Shown here: positions 33,154-41,572 of the stretch, piece after piece | Layout: each line of letters begins with the position of its first letter | Position numbering within the stretch: position 1 is the first letter of the stretch | NCBI GenBank assembly: GCA_965216535.1 | Contig: OZ244175.1 | Span: 7,068,001 to 7,132,000 of the forward strand | DNA length: 64,000 bases | Source of the DNA: Hoeflea_A sp965216535 | Lineage (GTDB): Bacteria; Pseudomonadota; Alphaproteobacteria; Rhizobiales; Rhizobiaceae | Direction of reading: 5' to 3' | Notes under the pieces: model-generated | What the model was told of the DNA's origin: nothing | The model's input: only the letters and a program-made list of their open reading frames with translations | Database searches by the model: none | Translations under genes and position numbers: made by a program

Positions 33154-34620
33154 ATGAACCCCGAGGCTGTGCTTGCAATCGATCAGGGCACGACCAATTC
33201 CAAAGCCATATTGGTGTCCCGTGACGGAACGATGCTTGCCAAGGCATCGTCCCCAGTAAAAATCGACTTTCCAAAGCCAGGCTGGGTCGAACAGGATGCC
33301 CGCGATATCTGGCACAGTGTGCTTGACGCTATCGACCGATGTCTTGGCGAACGAGCCGATACGGATATCATTTCTATCGGAATAACCAACCAGCGTGAAT
33401 CGGTGGTCGCATGGGACCGGAAGACCGGAGAACCACTGGGTCCGGTTATTTCCTGGCAATGCCGACGGACGACCGAGGCCACCAGTGCCCTGAAAGCGGC
33501 AGGTCATGATCCCGACGTGATGGCCGCAACAGGTCTTCCGTTGGATCCCATGTTCCCTTCACTCAAAATTCGATGGCTGCTTGATCATGCCTCCACATCG
33601 GACACCCTGTGTGTCGGGACCATCGACAGCTGGCTGATCTACAACCTGACTGGCGGAAAGACCTTCGCTACCGACCGCTCAAATGCATCGCGCACACAGC
33701 TTCTGAACCTGGAAGCCGGCTGCTGGGACCGGGATATGTGCTCTCTGTTCGATGTGCCGACGAGCGTCCTCCCGACTGTCAGGAACAGCGCCGACAATTT
33801 TGGTTCGACCCTTTCCATGCCCGGCATACGCGATGGAACACCCGTCGCGTCGGCGATCGGTGACAGCCACGCTGCGCTGTTCGGCCACGCCGCTTTCGAA
33901 CCGGGAGATACCAAAATCACCTTTGGTACCGGATCGTCCGTCATGGTCAATCTGCCCGCAATGAGAGCTGCGACGGGTGGCCTCACGACGACAATCGCCT
34001 GGTCGATCAACGAAAGCCCGACCTACGCGATCGAGGGCAACATTCTCGTCAGCGCTGCCATCTTTCCTTGGACCGCCGAGATGCTTGGGCTTGGCCCGGA
34101 TGCTGTCGCTGAGCTTCTGGAGTTGGGACAATCGGTTCCGTCAAGTGAGGGGGTTTATGTCGTGCCGGCCCACGTCGGATTGGGCGCGCCTCACTGGCAA
34201 CCTGATGCAACGGGATTGGTTACCGGCCTCAGGTTCTCATCAAAACCCTCCCACATAGCTCGCGCCGCTGCGGAATCGATGGCCTTCCAGGTCGCTGACA
34301 TTCTGGAGAGCATTGCCGGTCAACTGCCGAATGAACTCGGCAGGATCTGCGTCGACGGCGGGCCGACCGGCAATCGTTTCCTGATGCAATTGGTCGCAAA
34401 CTATCTGGACAGACCGGTCCACACCTCCGGAAACGCCGAGGTGTCCGCCTTCGGGGCAGCAGCGTTGGCCGGTCTGGGAACAGGTTTCTGGAACACGCTG
34501 GAAGACCTGTCGCAGCTTGAACGCCCGGGGATTACCATTGAACCTGAACCGGAAGGAAAGGAGGAGCGTGGAATAATTATGCAGGGCTGGAAAACGGCCG
34601 TTCGGCAGTGCATTGTCTAG
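33154..34620 (+). CDS. FGGY-family carbohydrate kinase (glycerol-kinase-like)
   Basis: A 488-residue FGGY kinase starting VLAIDQGTTNSKAILVSRDG, with GWVEQDARDIW, ITNQRESVVAWDRKTGEPLGPVISWQCRRT, TIDSWLIYNLTGGKTFATDRSNASRTQLLNL, GDSHAALFGHAAFEPGDTKITFGTGSSVMVN and a C-terminal DGGPTGNRFLMQLVANYLDRPV. The first half resembles glycerol kinase, but context (split transketolase, ABC sugar transporter, SDRs) argues for a ketose or polyol substrate. The gene begins 5 nt after the transketolase C-subunit, in the same operon. Confidence 0.9.
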   Translation: MNPEAVLAIDQGTTNSKAILVSRDGTMLAKASSPVKIDFPKPGWVEQDARDIWHSVLDAIDRCLGERADTDIISIGITNQRESVVAWDRKTGEPLGPVISWQCRRTTEATSALKAAGHDPDVMAATGLPLDPMFPSLKIRWLLDHASTSDTLCVGTIDSWLIYNLTGGKTFATDRSNASRTQLLNLEAGCWDRDMCSLFDVPTSVLPTVRNSADNFGSTLSMPGIRDGTPVASAIGDSHAALFGHAAFEPGDTKITFGTGSSVMVNLPAMRAATGGLTTTIAWSINESPTYAIEGNILVSAAIFPWTAEMLGLGPDAVAELLELGQSVPSSEGVYVVPAHVGLGAPHWQPDATGLVTGLRFSSKPSHIARAAAESMAFQVADILESIAGQLPNELGRICVDGGPTGNRFLMQLVANYLDRPVHTSGNAEVSAFGAAALAGLGTGFWNTLEDLSQLERPGITIEPEPEGKEERGIIMQGWKTAVRQCIV

Positions 34621-34657
34621 CGGACTACAACCATTCCAGAATCACGGGAGCCAATAA

Positions 34658-35659
34658 GTGTCACGTCTGGACGAGCTCAGATTTATCGCCCGCGTCGCGC
34701 AGCGGTACTATGTCGATGGTCACCGCCAGTCCGCGATTGCACAAGATCTGCGCATGAGCCAGGCGACGGTTTCGCGCATGCTGAAACGGGCGCATGACGA
34801 AGGCATCGTTCGGATTTCGCTGTCCGCTCCATCAGGAACCTATCCGGACCTTGAGGGACGTATCCGCGAAGAGTACCAGGTGCCGGAGGTCATGGTGGTC
34901 GACTGCACGCAGGATGCCGACGACGCCATCATGTCGCGCATCGGCGAAGCGGCTGCTCATTTCCTCGAAACGACACTTCAGGACGGCGAGATTATCGGCA
35001 TTTCCTCCTGGAGCCAGACGATTCTCAAAATGATCGACAACATCCACCCGATGAAACAGTCCAAGGCCAGACTGGTGGTGCAGATGCTGGGCGGGATAGG
35101 CAACCCGAATGTCCAAAAGCACGCGACCAACCTGACGACACGCCTTTCTCAGCTGACCGGCGCCGAGCCGATGATCCTCAATGCACCGGCTGTCGCGGCG
35201 TCGCGAGAGGCCAAGCTGGTGTTGCTGGGAGACAGTTTCGTTCGCAATACGATGGAGCAGTTCGAGAACATTACACTGGCCATCGTGGGCATCGGTGCGG
35301 TCGAGCCGTCGAGCATGCTGGCGCAAAGCGGAAACATTTTTTCGGAAGCCGAGTTGCATCAGCTGACGGAGGGTGGAGCCGTAGCGGAAATCGGACAGCA
35401 ATTTCTCGATCGGAACGGCAAAGCCGTGGTCACGCCGCTTTCGGAACGCGTCATCGGAATGCGCCTTGACCAGTTGCAGGATGTGCCCCGCGTGGTGGCA
35501 CTCGCCGGTGGCAAGAAGAAATCCGAGGCCATACGCGCCGTGCTGAAGTCAGGGGTTGTCGATATCCTGATCACGGACAAGTTCACCGCCGCGCGGCTGG
35601 TGGGAGACATTGACGTCGAGCCGACCGAAGCCGGTGAGCAGTTCGAAAGAACACCCTAG
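34658..35659 (+). CDS. SorC-family sugar-binding transcriptional regulator
   Basis: A 333-residue regulator: N-terminal helix-turn-helix (RYYVDGHRQSAIAQDLRMSQATVSRMLKRAHDEGIV, about residues 16-51) and a SorC/DeoR effector domain with DGEIIGISSWSQTI, VVQMLGGIGN, LTGAEPMILNAPA and NITLAIVGIGAVEPSSML. SorC proteins sense phosphorylated sugars and bind DNA as tetramers. The GTG start at 34658 is supported by GGGAG 8 nt upstream. Located in the catabolic operon, it probably controls the divergent promoter at 31237-31376. Confidence 0.92.
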   Translation: MSRLDELRFIARVAQRYYVDGHRQSAIAQDLRMSQATVSRMLKRAHDEGIVRISLSAPSGTYPDLEGRIREEYQVPEVMVVDCTQDADDAIMSRIGEAAAHFLETTLQDGEIIGISSWSQTILKMIDNIHPMKQSKARLVVQMLGGIGNPNVQKHATNLTTRLSQLTGAEPMILNAPAVAASREAKLVLLGDSFVRNTMEQFENITLAIVGIGAVEPSSMLAQSGNIFSEAELHQLTEGGAVAEIGQQFLDRNGKAVVTPLSERVIGMRLDQLQDVPRVVALAGGKKKSEAIRAVLKSGVVDILITDKFTAARLVGDIDVEPTEAGEQFERTP

Positions 35660-35774
35660 GTAAGGCCGCCGCGAGAGAATTCGAGCCGCCGGTACGCGTG
35701 GAACATCTCGTCCGGCGAAGGGGTTTGCTGTGCGCAACTTCACAGCAAGTGAAAAACACGGAGGAAACAAAGTG

Positions 35775-36554
35775 ATGCGATTTGAGGGAAAGACCGTCGT
35801 GATAACCGGCGGCAACCGCGGGATCGGGCTGGCCATGGCCAAACGGTTTGCGTCAGAGGGTGCAAACCTGGTTCTCGGCGCGATAGAGCCGTCGGTAAAC
35901 GAGGCGGCTGAAGAACTGCGCCGCCTTGGTGCGGAAGCGGTTTCAGTGGTTTGCGATGTCACGGACAAAGGCCAGGTCGGGTTGCTCTATGATGCCGCGG
36001 AAGAAGCGTTCGGCAGCGTCGAGATTTCCATCCAGAATGCCGGCATCATCACCATTGCCAAAGTGGAGGACCTTACCGAAAAAGAGTGGGACGACACCAT
36101 GGAGGTGAACACCAAGGGCGTCTTTCTGTGCTGCCAGGAGGCGATCGCCCGCATGCGCAAGTCTGGCAATGGCGGCAAATTGATCAACACCGCCTCCGGA
36201 CAGGCCAGGGACGGCTTCATTTTTACACCGCACTATGCTGCTTCGAAGTTCGGTGTCATGGGCCTGACGCAGAGCCTGGCAAAGGAGGTCGCGGAAGAGG
36301 GCATCACGGTGAATGCCATTTGCCCGGGCATCATTCATACCGAGATGTGGGACTACAACGACCGCGTCTGGGGTGCGCTCCTCGGTGACTATGGGCCAGG
36401 AGAGCTGATGAACGAATGGGTCCAGAACATTCCGATGAAACGCGTTGGAAATGGCGATGACGTTGCCGGGCTGGTTGCGTTCCTTGCCAGCAGCGACGCG
36501 GACTACATAACAGGCCAGACCATCAACGTTGATGGCGGTTTGATCATGTCGTGA
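35775..36554 (+). CDS. SDR-family oxidoreductase (polyol/sugar dehydrogenase-like)
   Basis: A 259-residue classical SDR: VVITGGNRGIGLAMAKRFA (about 7-25), QNAGIITIAKVEDL, NTASGQARDGFIFTPHYAASKFGVMG with the catalytic Ser, Tyr and Lys, and CPGIIHTEMWDYND, ending TGQTINVDGGLIMS. Start chosen at MRFEGKT, with GGAGGAAACAAAGTG immediately upstream. It is the second SDR of the locus and the last gene of the plus-strand operon, 115 nt after sorC. The TEMWDYNDRVWG segment is typical of sorbitol/galactitol-type dehydrogenases, so a polyol substrate is plausible. Confidence 0.9.
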   Translation: MRFEGKTVVITGGNRGIGLAMAKRFASEGANLVLGAIEPSVNEAAEELRRLGAEAVSVVCDVTDKGQVGLLYDAAEEAFGSVEISIQNAGIITIAKVEDLTEKEWDDTMEVNTKGVFLCCQEAIARMRKSGNGGKLINTASGQARDGFIFTPHYAASKFGVMGLTQSLAKEVAEEGITVNAICPGIIHTEMWDYNDRVWGALLGDYGPGELMNEWVQNIPMKRVGNGDDVAGLVAFLASSDADYITGQTINVDGGLIMS

Positions 36555-36559
36555 GTCCT

Positions 36560-36587
36560 GCGCGCCGACTTCGGGTAATCGGCGCGC
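36560..36587. terminator. Hairpin between convergent genes
   Basis: A perfect 9-bp stem GCGCGCCGA / TCGGCGCGC with a 10-nt loop lies between the SDR stop (plus) and the ribH stop (minus). No long T-run follows on either side, so it may be an intrinsic terminator of modest strength serving both genes. Confidence 0.5.
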
Positions 36588-36596
36588 CGGTGATGG

Positions 36597-37067
36597 TCAG
36601 GCTGCGGCCGTCTCGGGCGCAGCGATCGGGTTTTCGGCGAGCTCGCTCACGGCGACCGCGGCGTCTGCAGCTTCCGCGCCCTTCTTCACGAAATGCTCCA
36701 TGAAGAACCGGTGATGCTCTTCCGTTGGCTGATAGTTGTGAGGCGTCAGCGATACCGAAAGGACCGGCACGTTTGTCTTGAGCTGGACATCCATCAGGCC
36801 GGTGACGACCGCCTGGGACACAAAGTCGTGGCGGTAAATGCCGCCATTGACGACAAAAGCCGCAGCCGCAATCGCATCGTAGCCACCCGTCTCGGCGAGC
36901 CGTTGCGCCATCAGCGGCATTTCGAACGCTCCCGGAACGTCGAACGAACGGATTTCGTGTGCGACACCAATCTCATTCAGTCTTTGAGTGAAACCCGAAA
37001 ACGCCTGATCGACGATATCGGCGTGCCAGCGCGCTTTGATGAACGCGAATTTCAGGGATTTTGCCAT
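36597..37067 (-). CDS. ribH: 6,7-dimethyl-8-ribityllumazine synthase (RibH2 type)
   Basis: A 156-residue riboflavin-pathway enzyme that joins 5-amino-6-ribitylaminouracil with dihydroxybutanone phosphate. Motifs: KFAFIKARWHADIVDQAF, SFDVPGAFEMPLMAQRLA and FVVNGGIYRHDFVSQAVVTGLMDVQLKTNVPVLSVSLTPHNYQ, with the catalytic His region GGIYRHDFV. FIKARWHADIVDQAF and the HNYQ replacement of the usual HFF-type segment match RibH2 of Brucella and rhizobia, which is often FMN-riboswitch controlled. The start MAKSLKFAF at 37067 has GGAG just upstream; a longer frame runs into the riboswitch leader and is rejected. Stand-alone gene. Confidence 0.95.
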   Translation of the reverse strand: MAKSLKFAFIKARWHADIVDQAFSGFTQRLNEIGVAHEIRSFDVPGAFEMPLMAQRLAETGGYDAIAAAAFVVNGGIYRHDFVSQAVVTGLMDVQLKTNVPVLSVSLTPHNYQPTEEHHRFFMEHFVKKGAEAADAAVAVSELAENPIAAPETAAA

Positions 37068-37136
37068 TGCTCCAGATCCTTTCCTCATGACAAGATCCCA
37101 GAGCGTAGCCGCCGGGCCCAAGGGCTCCGACGCACA

Positions 37137-37257
37137 GTTCTCTACCATCCGGACTGTAACCGTCGGCTCCGGAATTACACCGGATCTGCTGACCCTCGAC
37201 CATGAGGCGCTCGCGGGCTTTGACCGCCGGTGGGGACTTTCACCCCGCCCTGAGAAT
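37137..37257 (-). promoter_or_regulatory. FMN riboswitch (RFN element) controlling ribH
   Basis: The minus strand carries the conserved RFN blocks in order: TTCTCAGGGCGGGGTGAAAG, CCCCACCGGCGGT, AGCCCGCGAGCG, GGTCAGCAGATCCGGTG, TAATTCCGGAGCCGACGG and CAGTCCGGATGG followed by AGAGAA, closing the basal helix with TTCTC. It lies about 70 nt upstream of the ribH ATG. FMN binding is expected to repress ribH; the downstream CGTCGG (near 37130) could pair with CCGACG inside the aptamer, a possible switch helix (inference). Confidence 0.93.
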
Positions 37258-37461
37258 GGATTTTTCTACCGCGGCCACTGGGTGTTGACAATAGGCGGAT
37301 AGCTGCCGGTCATGCTTGTTTCGCCGGGCAGAGCCGTCTGTGCGCAAGTTGCTGTATAGCCCACCTCGACCAAGGTCCCGAAAATGTCCTCGCCACTGGT
37401 TTCGGCGGGAGTTAGGTTGCAGTCGCAGACAGGCACTGTTTGGACAGATCTGGGCAAACCA

Positions 37462-38067
37462 ATGAGTGAAATCGCAAAGCGCATCGACGCTATCGTTAGC
37501 GCTCGGTTAGCGCCAATGCTGAAGCAGGCTGATTTTAAGAAGCAGGCGCGCAACTTCCGTCGCGAGCATGACAACCACACTGATGTGATCAACGTTCAGG
37601 CCGACCGCTACAACGATGCCAACCATGGACGTTTCACGGTCAATCTGGGAGCCTACTATCCGGCGATTGCCGACATTTCTGAAGCCTTGCCGGTGAAAGG
37701 TTTGCCAAAGGAATACAACTGTACGGTGCGCCAAAGGATCGGATTTCTGATGGAAGTCAGGTCTGACTTTTGGTGGGAAATCGATCGCCGCAGCAACGAT
37801 GCCGACACGGCCGATCTTTTGGCGAAAACGGTAGCGACATGTGGAATTCCATGGTTGGACGATCTATCCAACCTTGATGTGGTCAAACGTTTTGCAGCGA
37901 ACAATCATGGATTGTTTGTAGCGGCCGGTATTGCGCTGCATCAGGGCGACCGAGAGGGCGCACAACACTACTTTGACCGTGAAATGGCAACGGCAAATGA
38001 GTTCGTTAAACCAAAGCTTGCATCATGGGCGAAAAAACACGGTTTGAAATGTTCGCTAGCGAAATGA
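37462..38067 (+). CDS. DUF4304 domain protein
   Basis: A 201-residue soluble protein resembling DUF4304: MSEIAKRIDAIVSARLAPML followed by KQADFKKQARNFRREHDN, then VINVQADRYNDANHGRFTVNLGAYYPAI. DUF4304 proteins have no established role; several occur beside toxin-immunity genes. The codon choice is more relaxed and the GC lower than neighbours. The ATG at 37462 aligns with the domain start; an ATG at 37384 adds 26 residues without domain character. A second small unknown gene starts 13 nt downstream. Confidence 0.75.
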   Translation: MSEIAKRIDAIVSARLAPMLKQADFKKQARNFRREHDNHTDVINVQADRYNDANHGRFTVNLGAYYPAIADISEALPVKGLPKEYNCTVRQRIGFLMEVRSDFWWEIDRRSNDADTADLLAKTVATCGIPWLDDLSNLDVVKRFAANNHGLFVAAGIALHQGDREGAQHYFDREMATANEFVKPKLASWAKKHGLKCSLAK

Positions 38068-38080
38068 CTCCGACCGTTGG

Positions 38081-38473
38081 ATGGTTGGCCACTTCAATCG
38101 GTTCGCCCCGGGTTTACCGCGGACTACGGAAAGAGATTTCGGGAGGCCGATAGAGGCTTTGAAACAGAATACAAAATACAATCTGCTTTATGAATCATGT
38201 CGCCGATCTTGGAATCAGTACGATCCCATTGGCCTTGGCACGCACTCAGGGGACAATTGCCCGCCAGATTTGAAGATTGGAGGCGAATATGACGCTTACG
38301 TTCCACACACTCTTACCCTCGTCTTGGCAGGCGCGGACGCTGTCAAGTTGCGCCGCCACATAGAACACTGCTGCACTGTCAATATGGGCCTCAGCCCAGA
38401 TATAAGTACAGATGGTTCACTCAACCGTTTCGTCGAACAGCTTCTCAGCTTGCAGCAGTTGAAGGAAAACTAG
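38081..38473 (+). CDS. Small protein, DUF1871-like
   Basis: A 130-residue frame whose C-terminal two thirds (SWNQYDPIGLGTHSGD, KIGGEYDAYVPHTLTLVLAG, LRRHIEHCCTVNMGLS) resemble the DUF1871 group of small proteins, with the WDPIG...DEYD...MGL spacing. The first ~30 residues after MVGHFNRFAPG are less convincing, so the true start may be further in. GC and codon use are lower than the window average, like the preceding DUF4304 gene, suggesting the pair arrived together. Function unknown. Confidence 0.55.
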   Translation: MVGHFNRFAPGLPRTTERDFGRPIEALKQNTKYNLLYESCRRSWNQYDPIGLGTHSGDNCPPDLKIGGEYDAYVPHTLTLVLAGADAVKLRRHIEHCCTVNMGLSPDISTDGSLNRFVEQLLSLQQLKEN

Positions 38474-38568
38474 CTCAATCAGGCTGCATACCGGGACCAC
38501 AAGCTCTCTTTGCCCGGTTTTGTAGGCACATTACCCGCCAAAAAGCAGCAGTTATCGGGAATTGTGCT

Positions 38569-38600
38569 CGCCGGGTGGAGATGATGCTCTCCACCCGGCG
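38569..38600. terminator. Strong 13-bp hairpin after the BCCT gene
   Basis: Perfect inverted arms CGCCGGGTGGAGA and TCTCCACCCGGCG with a 6-nt loop, followed on the plus strand by GCTTGTTTTA. It sits 8 nt past the BCCT stop (minus) and 95 nt past the small plus-strand gene, so it can terminate both. Confidence 0.7.
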
Positions 38601-38607
38601 GCTTGTT

Positions 38608-40443
38608 TTACTCGGCTGCTTCAGCAGCAACGGTGCCGGACTTTTCTCGCACACCGTCACGGTAGAGTGCCTTGGCGAGCGCGATGCACATCAGTCCCAT
38701 CACCATGGTGAATGGCAACGCGCCGATGATCATTGCGCTTCTCAATGCCTCCATCGGATCGGCTCCGCCGTTGGTTTTACCGGCAATCAGCAGTGTCCCG
38801 ATAACAGCCGTCAGGATGACGCCCCAAACGATCTTGTGCCGGTTGCCGATGTTCTGGTCTCCGCCGGACATGATGGTGTTCATCACCAGAATGCCCGAGT
38901 CGGCCGAGGTCACCAGAAAGGTCATGATCAGTATGACGCACATGATCGTGATCAGCGACAGGAACGTGCCGGACAGCATCTCACCCAGCGTAACGAAGAG
39001 TTTCGCCGTGTTGGAAGCACCGATGATGGCGCCATCGGCAACGCCGGTCAGCTCCAGATCGATCGCGGTGCCGCCGAGGATGGTCATCCAGGCGAAACAC
39101 ACGAGTGCCGGGGCAAACACACAGCCGATGATGAACTCGCGAACCGACCGGCCCCGGGAAATGCGCGCCAGGAACAGACCGACGAATGGAGAGAACGCGA
39201 TCCACCAGGCCCAGTAGAACGTGGTCCACCCGGCCTGCCAGCCGAACTGTCTACCCGGCTCACCGGCGGCATAGGCGGCCTGCAACACCTGGTCCGAGAG
39301 GTTGGCCGCCTCTCCTTCCAGGCCCGTCTTGAAGGCATCGAAGGTTCCCCAGGCGTTGGTGGCGCCAGAGCGAAGGGCATCGGCAAAGGGCGCTGCATCC
39401 GGCGGCAGGGCCGCTGCGAATTCGGCGGCTGTTTGCGGTCCATAGGCGCCGAAGCTCAGCGACAGGAAGTGCAGGATGTAGTCGACCATGGCCGAACCGT
39501 AAGTGGTCATGGCGAAGACGAACGATCCGAAAACCACGAAAGTGAAGAGCAGGATCAACGACAGGACGAGGTTCAGGTTGGACAAGTATTTCACCCCGCG
39601 TCCGACGCCTGACACAGCCGAGATGATCGACAGGCCCATGATAACCACGAGGCCGGCGATGAGCCCAACCGTTCCCGGAGCAGGCGCTTCGCCACCCAGG
39701 TCCATCATCCAGCCCATGCCGGTGATTGCATACATGCCGTCAATGAACTGCGAGACGCCGTAACCGATGGTCACTGACACACCGAGAATGGTCGCGACCA
39801 CGCCAAGGACATCCACGACATGGCCCAGAAAACCGTTCATCAACTTGCCAAACAAAGGTGTCAGCGCAGAGCGAATGGTCAACGGCATGTCGCGCGTATA
39901 GGCATAGTAGGCCAGCGACAGGCCGGTCACCACATAGATGGCCCAGGCATGAAATCCATAATGCGCAAATGTCCAACGATAGGCAGACTGCAGCGCCTCC
40001 GATGTGTTGCCCTCGACCGCGCCTGAAAGAACGACCGGGTTTGAACCCCAAAGGCCGAGCGGTTCGGCTGTAGCAAACACCATGAGTCCGACACCCAGTC
40101 CGGCGCCAAACATCATGGAGAACCAGGAGAAGTTGGAAAACTCAGTCCCCTCACCCGGACGCCCCATAATGCGTTTTCCGGTTTGAGGAAGCGCTGCGAC
40201 AATCACCAGGAAGAAAATGAACAGTCCCACAATGATGATGTAGAAGGCATTGAAGTCCTCGAGCAGTTGCCAGTTCAGGCTGCCGAGAATGCCGTTGGCG
40301 TTTGCCGGCCAAACCAGGGCCCAGATGACGAGTGCGACCATGATCGCCTTGCTGAGCAAGGCGATTTCAAGGCTATGCCCCTGATAGAAACCGCTGGTGG
40401 CCTTTCGGACCTCCAGCGCCGTGAAAGGTGGTTTGATTGACAT
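38608..40443 (-). CDS. BCCT-family transporter (betaine/choline/carnitine type)
   Basis: A 611-residue secondary transporter with 12 TM segments. The BCCT signature region WTTFYWAWWIAFSPFVGLFLARISRGRSVREFI is about residue 387, the glycine-rich motif in TM3 reads GAGLGVG, and the aromatic-box Trp/Tyr segment WGSNPVV and AYRWTFAHYGFHAWAIY are present. It moves quaternary-ammonium or sulfonium solutes, usually with Na+. Short N- and C-terminal tails argue against an osmosensory role and for nutrient uptake. It is the last gene of the minus-strand run starting at the ALDH gene (106-nt gap from the Ldh gene), so its cargo is likely the substrate of those enzymes. Confidence 0.93.
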   Translation of the reverse strand: MSIKPPFTALEVRKATSGFYQGHSLEIALLSKAIMVALVIWALVWPANANGILGSLNWQLLEDFNAFYIIIVGLFIFFLVIVAALPQTGKRIMGRPGEGTEFSNFSWFSMMFGAGLGVGLMVFATAEPLGLWGSNPVVLSGAVEGNTSEALQSAYRWTFAHYGFHAWAIYVVTGLSLAYYAYTRDMPLTIRSALTPLFGKLMNGFLGHVVDVLGVVATILGVSVTIGYGVSQFIDGMYAITGMGWMMDLGGEAPAPGTVGLIAGLVVIMGLSIISAVSGVGRGVKYLSNLNLVLSLILLFTFVVFGSFVFAMTTYGSAMVDYILHFLSLSFGAYGPQTAAEFAAALPPDAAPFADALRSGATNAWGTFDAFKTGLEGEAANLSDQVLQAAYAAGEPGRQFGWQAGWTTFYWAWWIAFSPFVGLFLARISRGRSVREFIIGCVFAPALVCFAWMTILGGTAIDLELTGVADGAIIGASNTAKLFVTLGEMLSGTFLSLITIMCVILIMTFLVTSADSGILVMNTIMSGGDQNIGNRHKIVWGVILTAVIGTLLIAGKTNGGADPMEALRSAMIIGALPFTMVMGLMCIALAKALYRDGVREKSGTVAAEAAE

Positions 40444-40549
40444 GCGTTTCCTCCCTGCGCATTACCAATTGTCGATGATTGCGAAAAACCGTCCGGTTAC
40501 GTGCCTCGGCCCCGCGTCAGGGATTTGAGACCCTTCGACGCACCGTGGG

Positions 40550-41560
40550 CTATCCAATAAACGACTCAATGCGTGCCAATGTGGTCGCGTTCACGGGCAC
40601 ACCCGCTTCGATCGCAACAGCACGTTTCCTCCTCCGGCCGTCTCCCGGCAAATGGGCATCTTCCTGGCTGCGAATTTCTGTAACCAGATCCGCCATTCGT
40701 GCGGCAAAACCATCCCCGGCGCTGGCGAGCGGGTCGATGGCAAGAAAAAACTGGCCGGTTTTCGGCGGACCACCCGATGTTCCGGAAAAAGGCGATGCAT
40801 GAATTCCAAGGGTGGCACCGCTCACGGCTGCAGCCATGATCTCCACAAACAAGGCTATTCCAACTCCTTTGTAACCGCCGGAGGGAGCCATTGATCCCTT
40901 TAGGCCGACGTCCGGATCCGTGGTCGGGTTTCCGTCTGCGTCCAATGCCCATCCGACGGGAATCGGCTTTCCTTCACGAGCGTGTTTCATCACCTCGCTG
41001 CGGGCGATTGCGCTGGCGCTCTGGTCGATGTGAATAGTCGGCTCGCCGTCTTCGCCTGGAGTCGCGATGGAAAACGGGTTGGTGCCAACCACCGGTTTGG
41101 AACCGCCGGATGGGGCAATCGAGGCAGGCGCATTGGTGAACCCGATGCCCACCATGCCAGCCCGGGCCAGACGCCCTGTGTGATAGCCGAGAACGCCGCA
41201 ATTGTAGCTGTTGCGGACAGCAAGTGCGGCAACACCCTGTTCGCGCGCCAGTGGCACAAGCTGCTCGAATCCCAGATCAATGGCCGGATGGGCGAAGCCG
41301 GTCGCAGCATCGGCTACCAGCAGTGAGGGCCGCGGTTTGGTTACCTGCGGAACCGCGGTACCGTCGACCTTGCCGCATTGAACATGCTCGCAATAGATCG
41401 GGATATAGGCCAGGCCATGGCTGGCAACGCCATCGGCTTCGGTATCCGCGGTCGCAACAGCGAGCGGCCGCGCATTCGCTTCAGACGTACCGGCAGCCAC
41501 AAGCGCACGAAAGGCAAGATCTTCGATTTCCGCCAGGCTCAGTGTTTTCGTCTCGATCAT
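40550..41560 (-). CDS. Ldh-family (malate/L-lactate/imino-acid) NAD(P)H oxidoreductase
   Basis: A 336-residue member of the non-Rossmann lactate/malate dehydrogenase 2 family: ADGVASHGLAYIPIYCEHVQCG (about 43), the catalytic His region of RNSYNCGVLGYHTGRLARAGMVGIGFTNAPASIAPSGG and the NAD-binding KGSMAPSGGYKGVGIALFVEIM. The family includes the delta1-piperideine-/pyrroline-2-carboxylate reductase DpkA, 2,3-diketogulonate reductase and ureidoglycolate dehydrogenase. Linkage to a BCCT porter and a ketoglutarate-semialdehyde-type ALDH favours an imino-acid or hydroxy-acid intermediate (inference). The next gene upstream ends 12 nt away. Confidence 0.88.
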   Translation of the reverse strand: MIETKTLSLAEIEDLAFRALVAAGTSEANARPLAVATADTEADGVASHGLAYIPIYCEHVQCGKVDGTAVPQVTKPRPSLLVADAATGFAHPAIDLGFEQLVPLAREQGVAALAVRNSYNCGVLGYHTGRLARAGMVGIGFTNAPASIAPSGGSKPVVGTNPFSIATPGEDGEPTIHIDQSASAIARSEVMKHAREGKPIPVGWALDADGNPTTDPDVGLKGSMAPSGGYKGVGIALFVEIMAAAVSGATLGIHASPFSGTSGGPPKTGQFFLAIDPLASAGDGFAARMADLVTEIRSQEDAHLPGDGRRRKRAVAIEAGVPVNATTLARIESFIG

Positions 41561-41572
41561 CCGGATCTCCGC

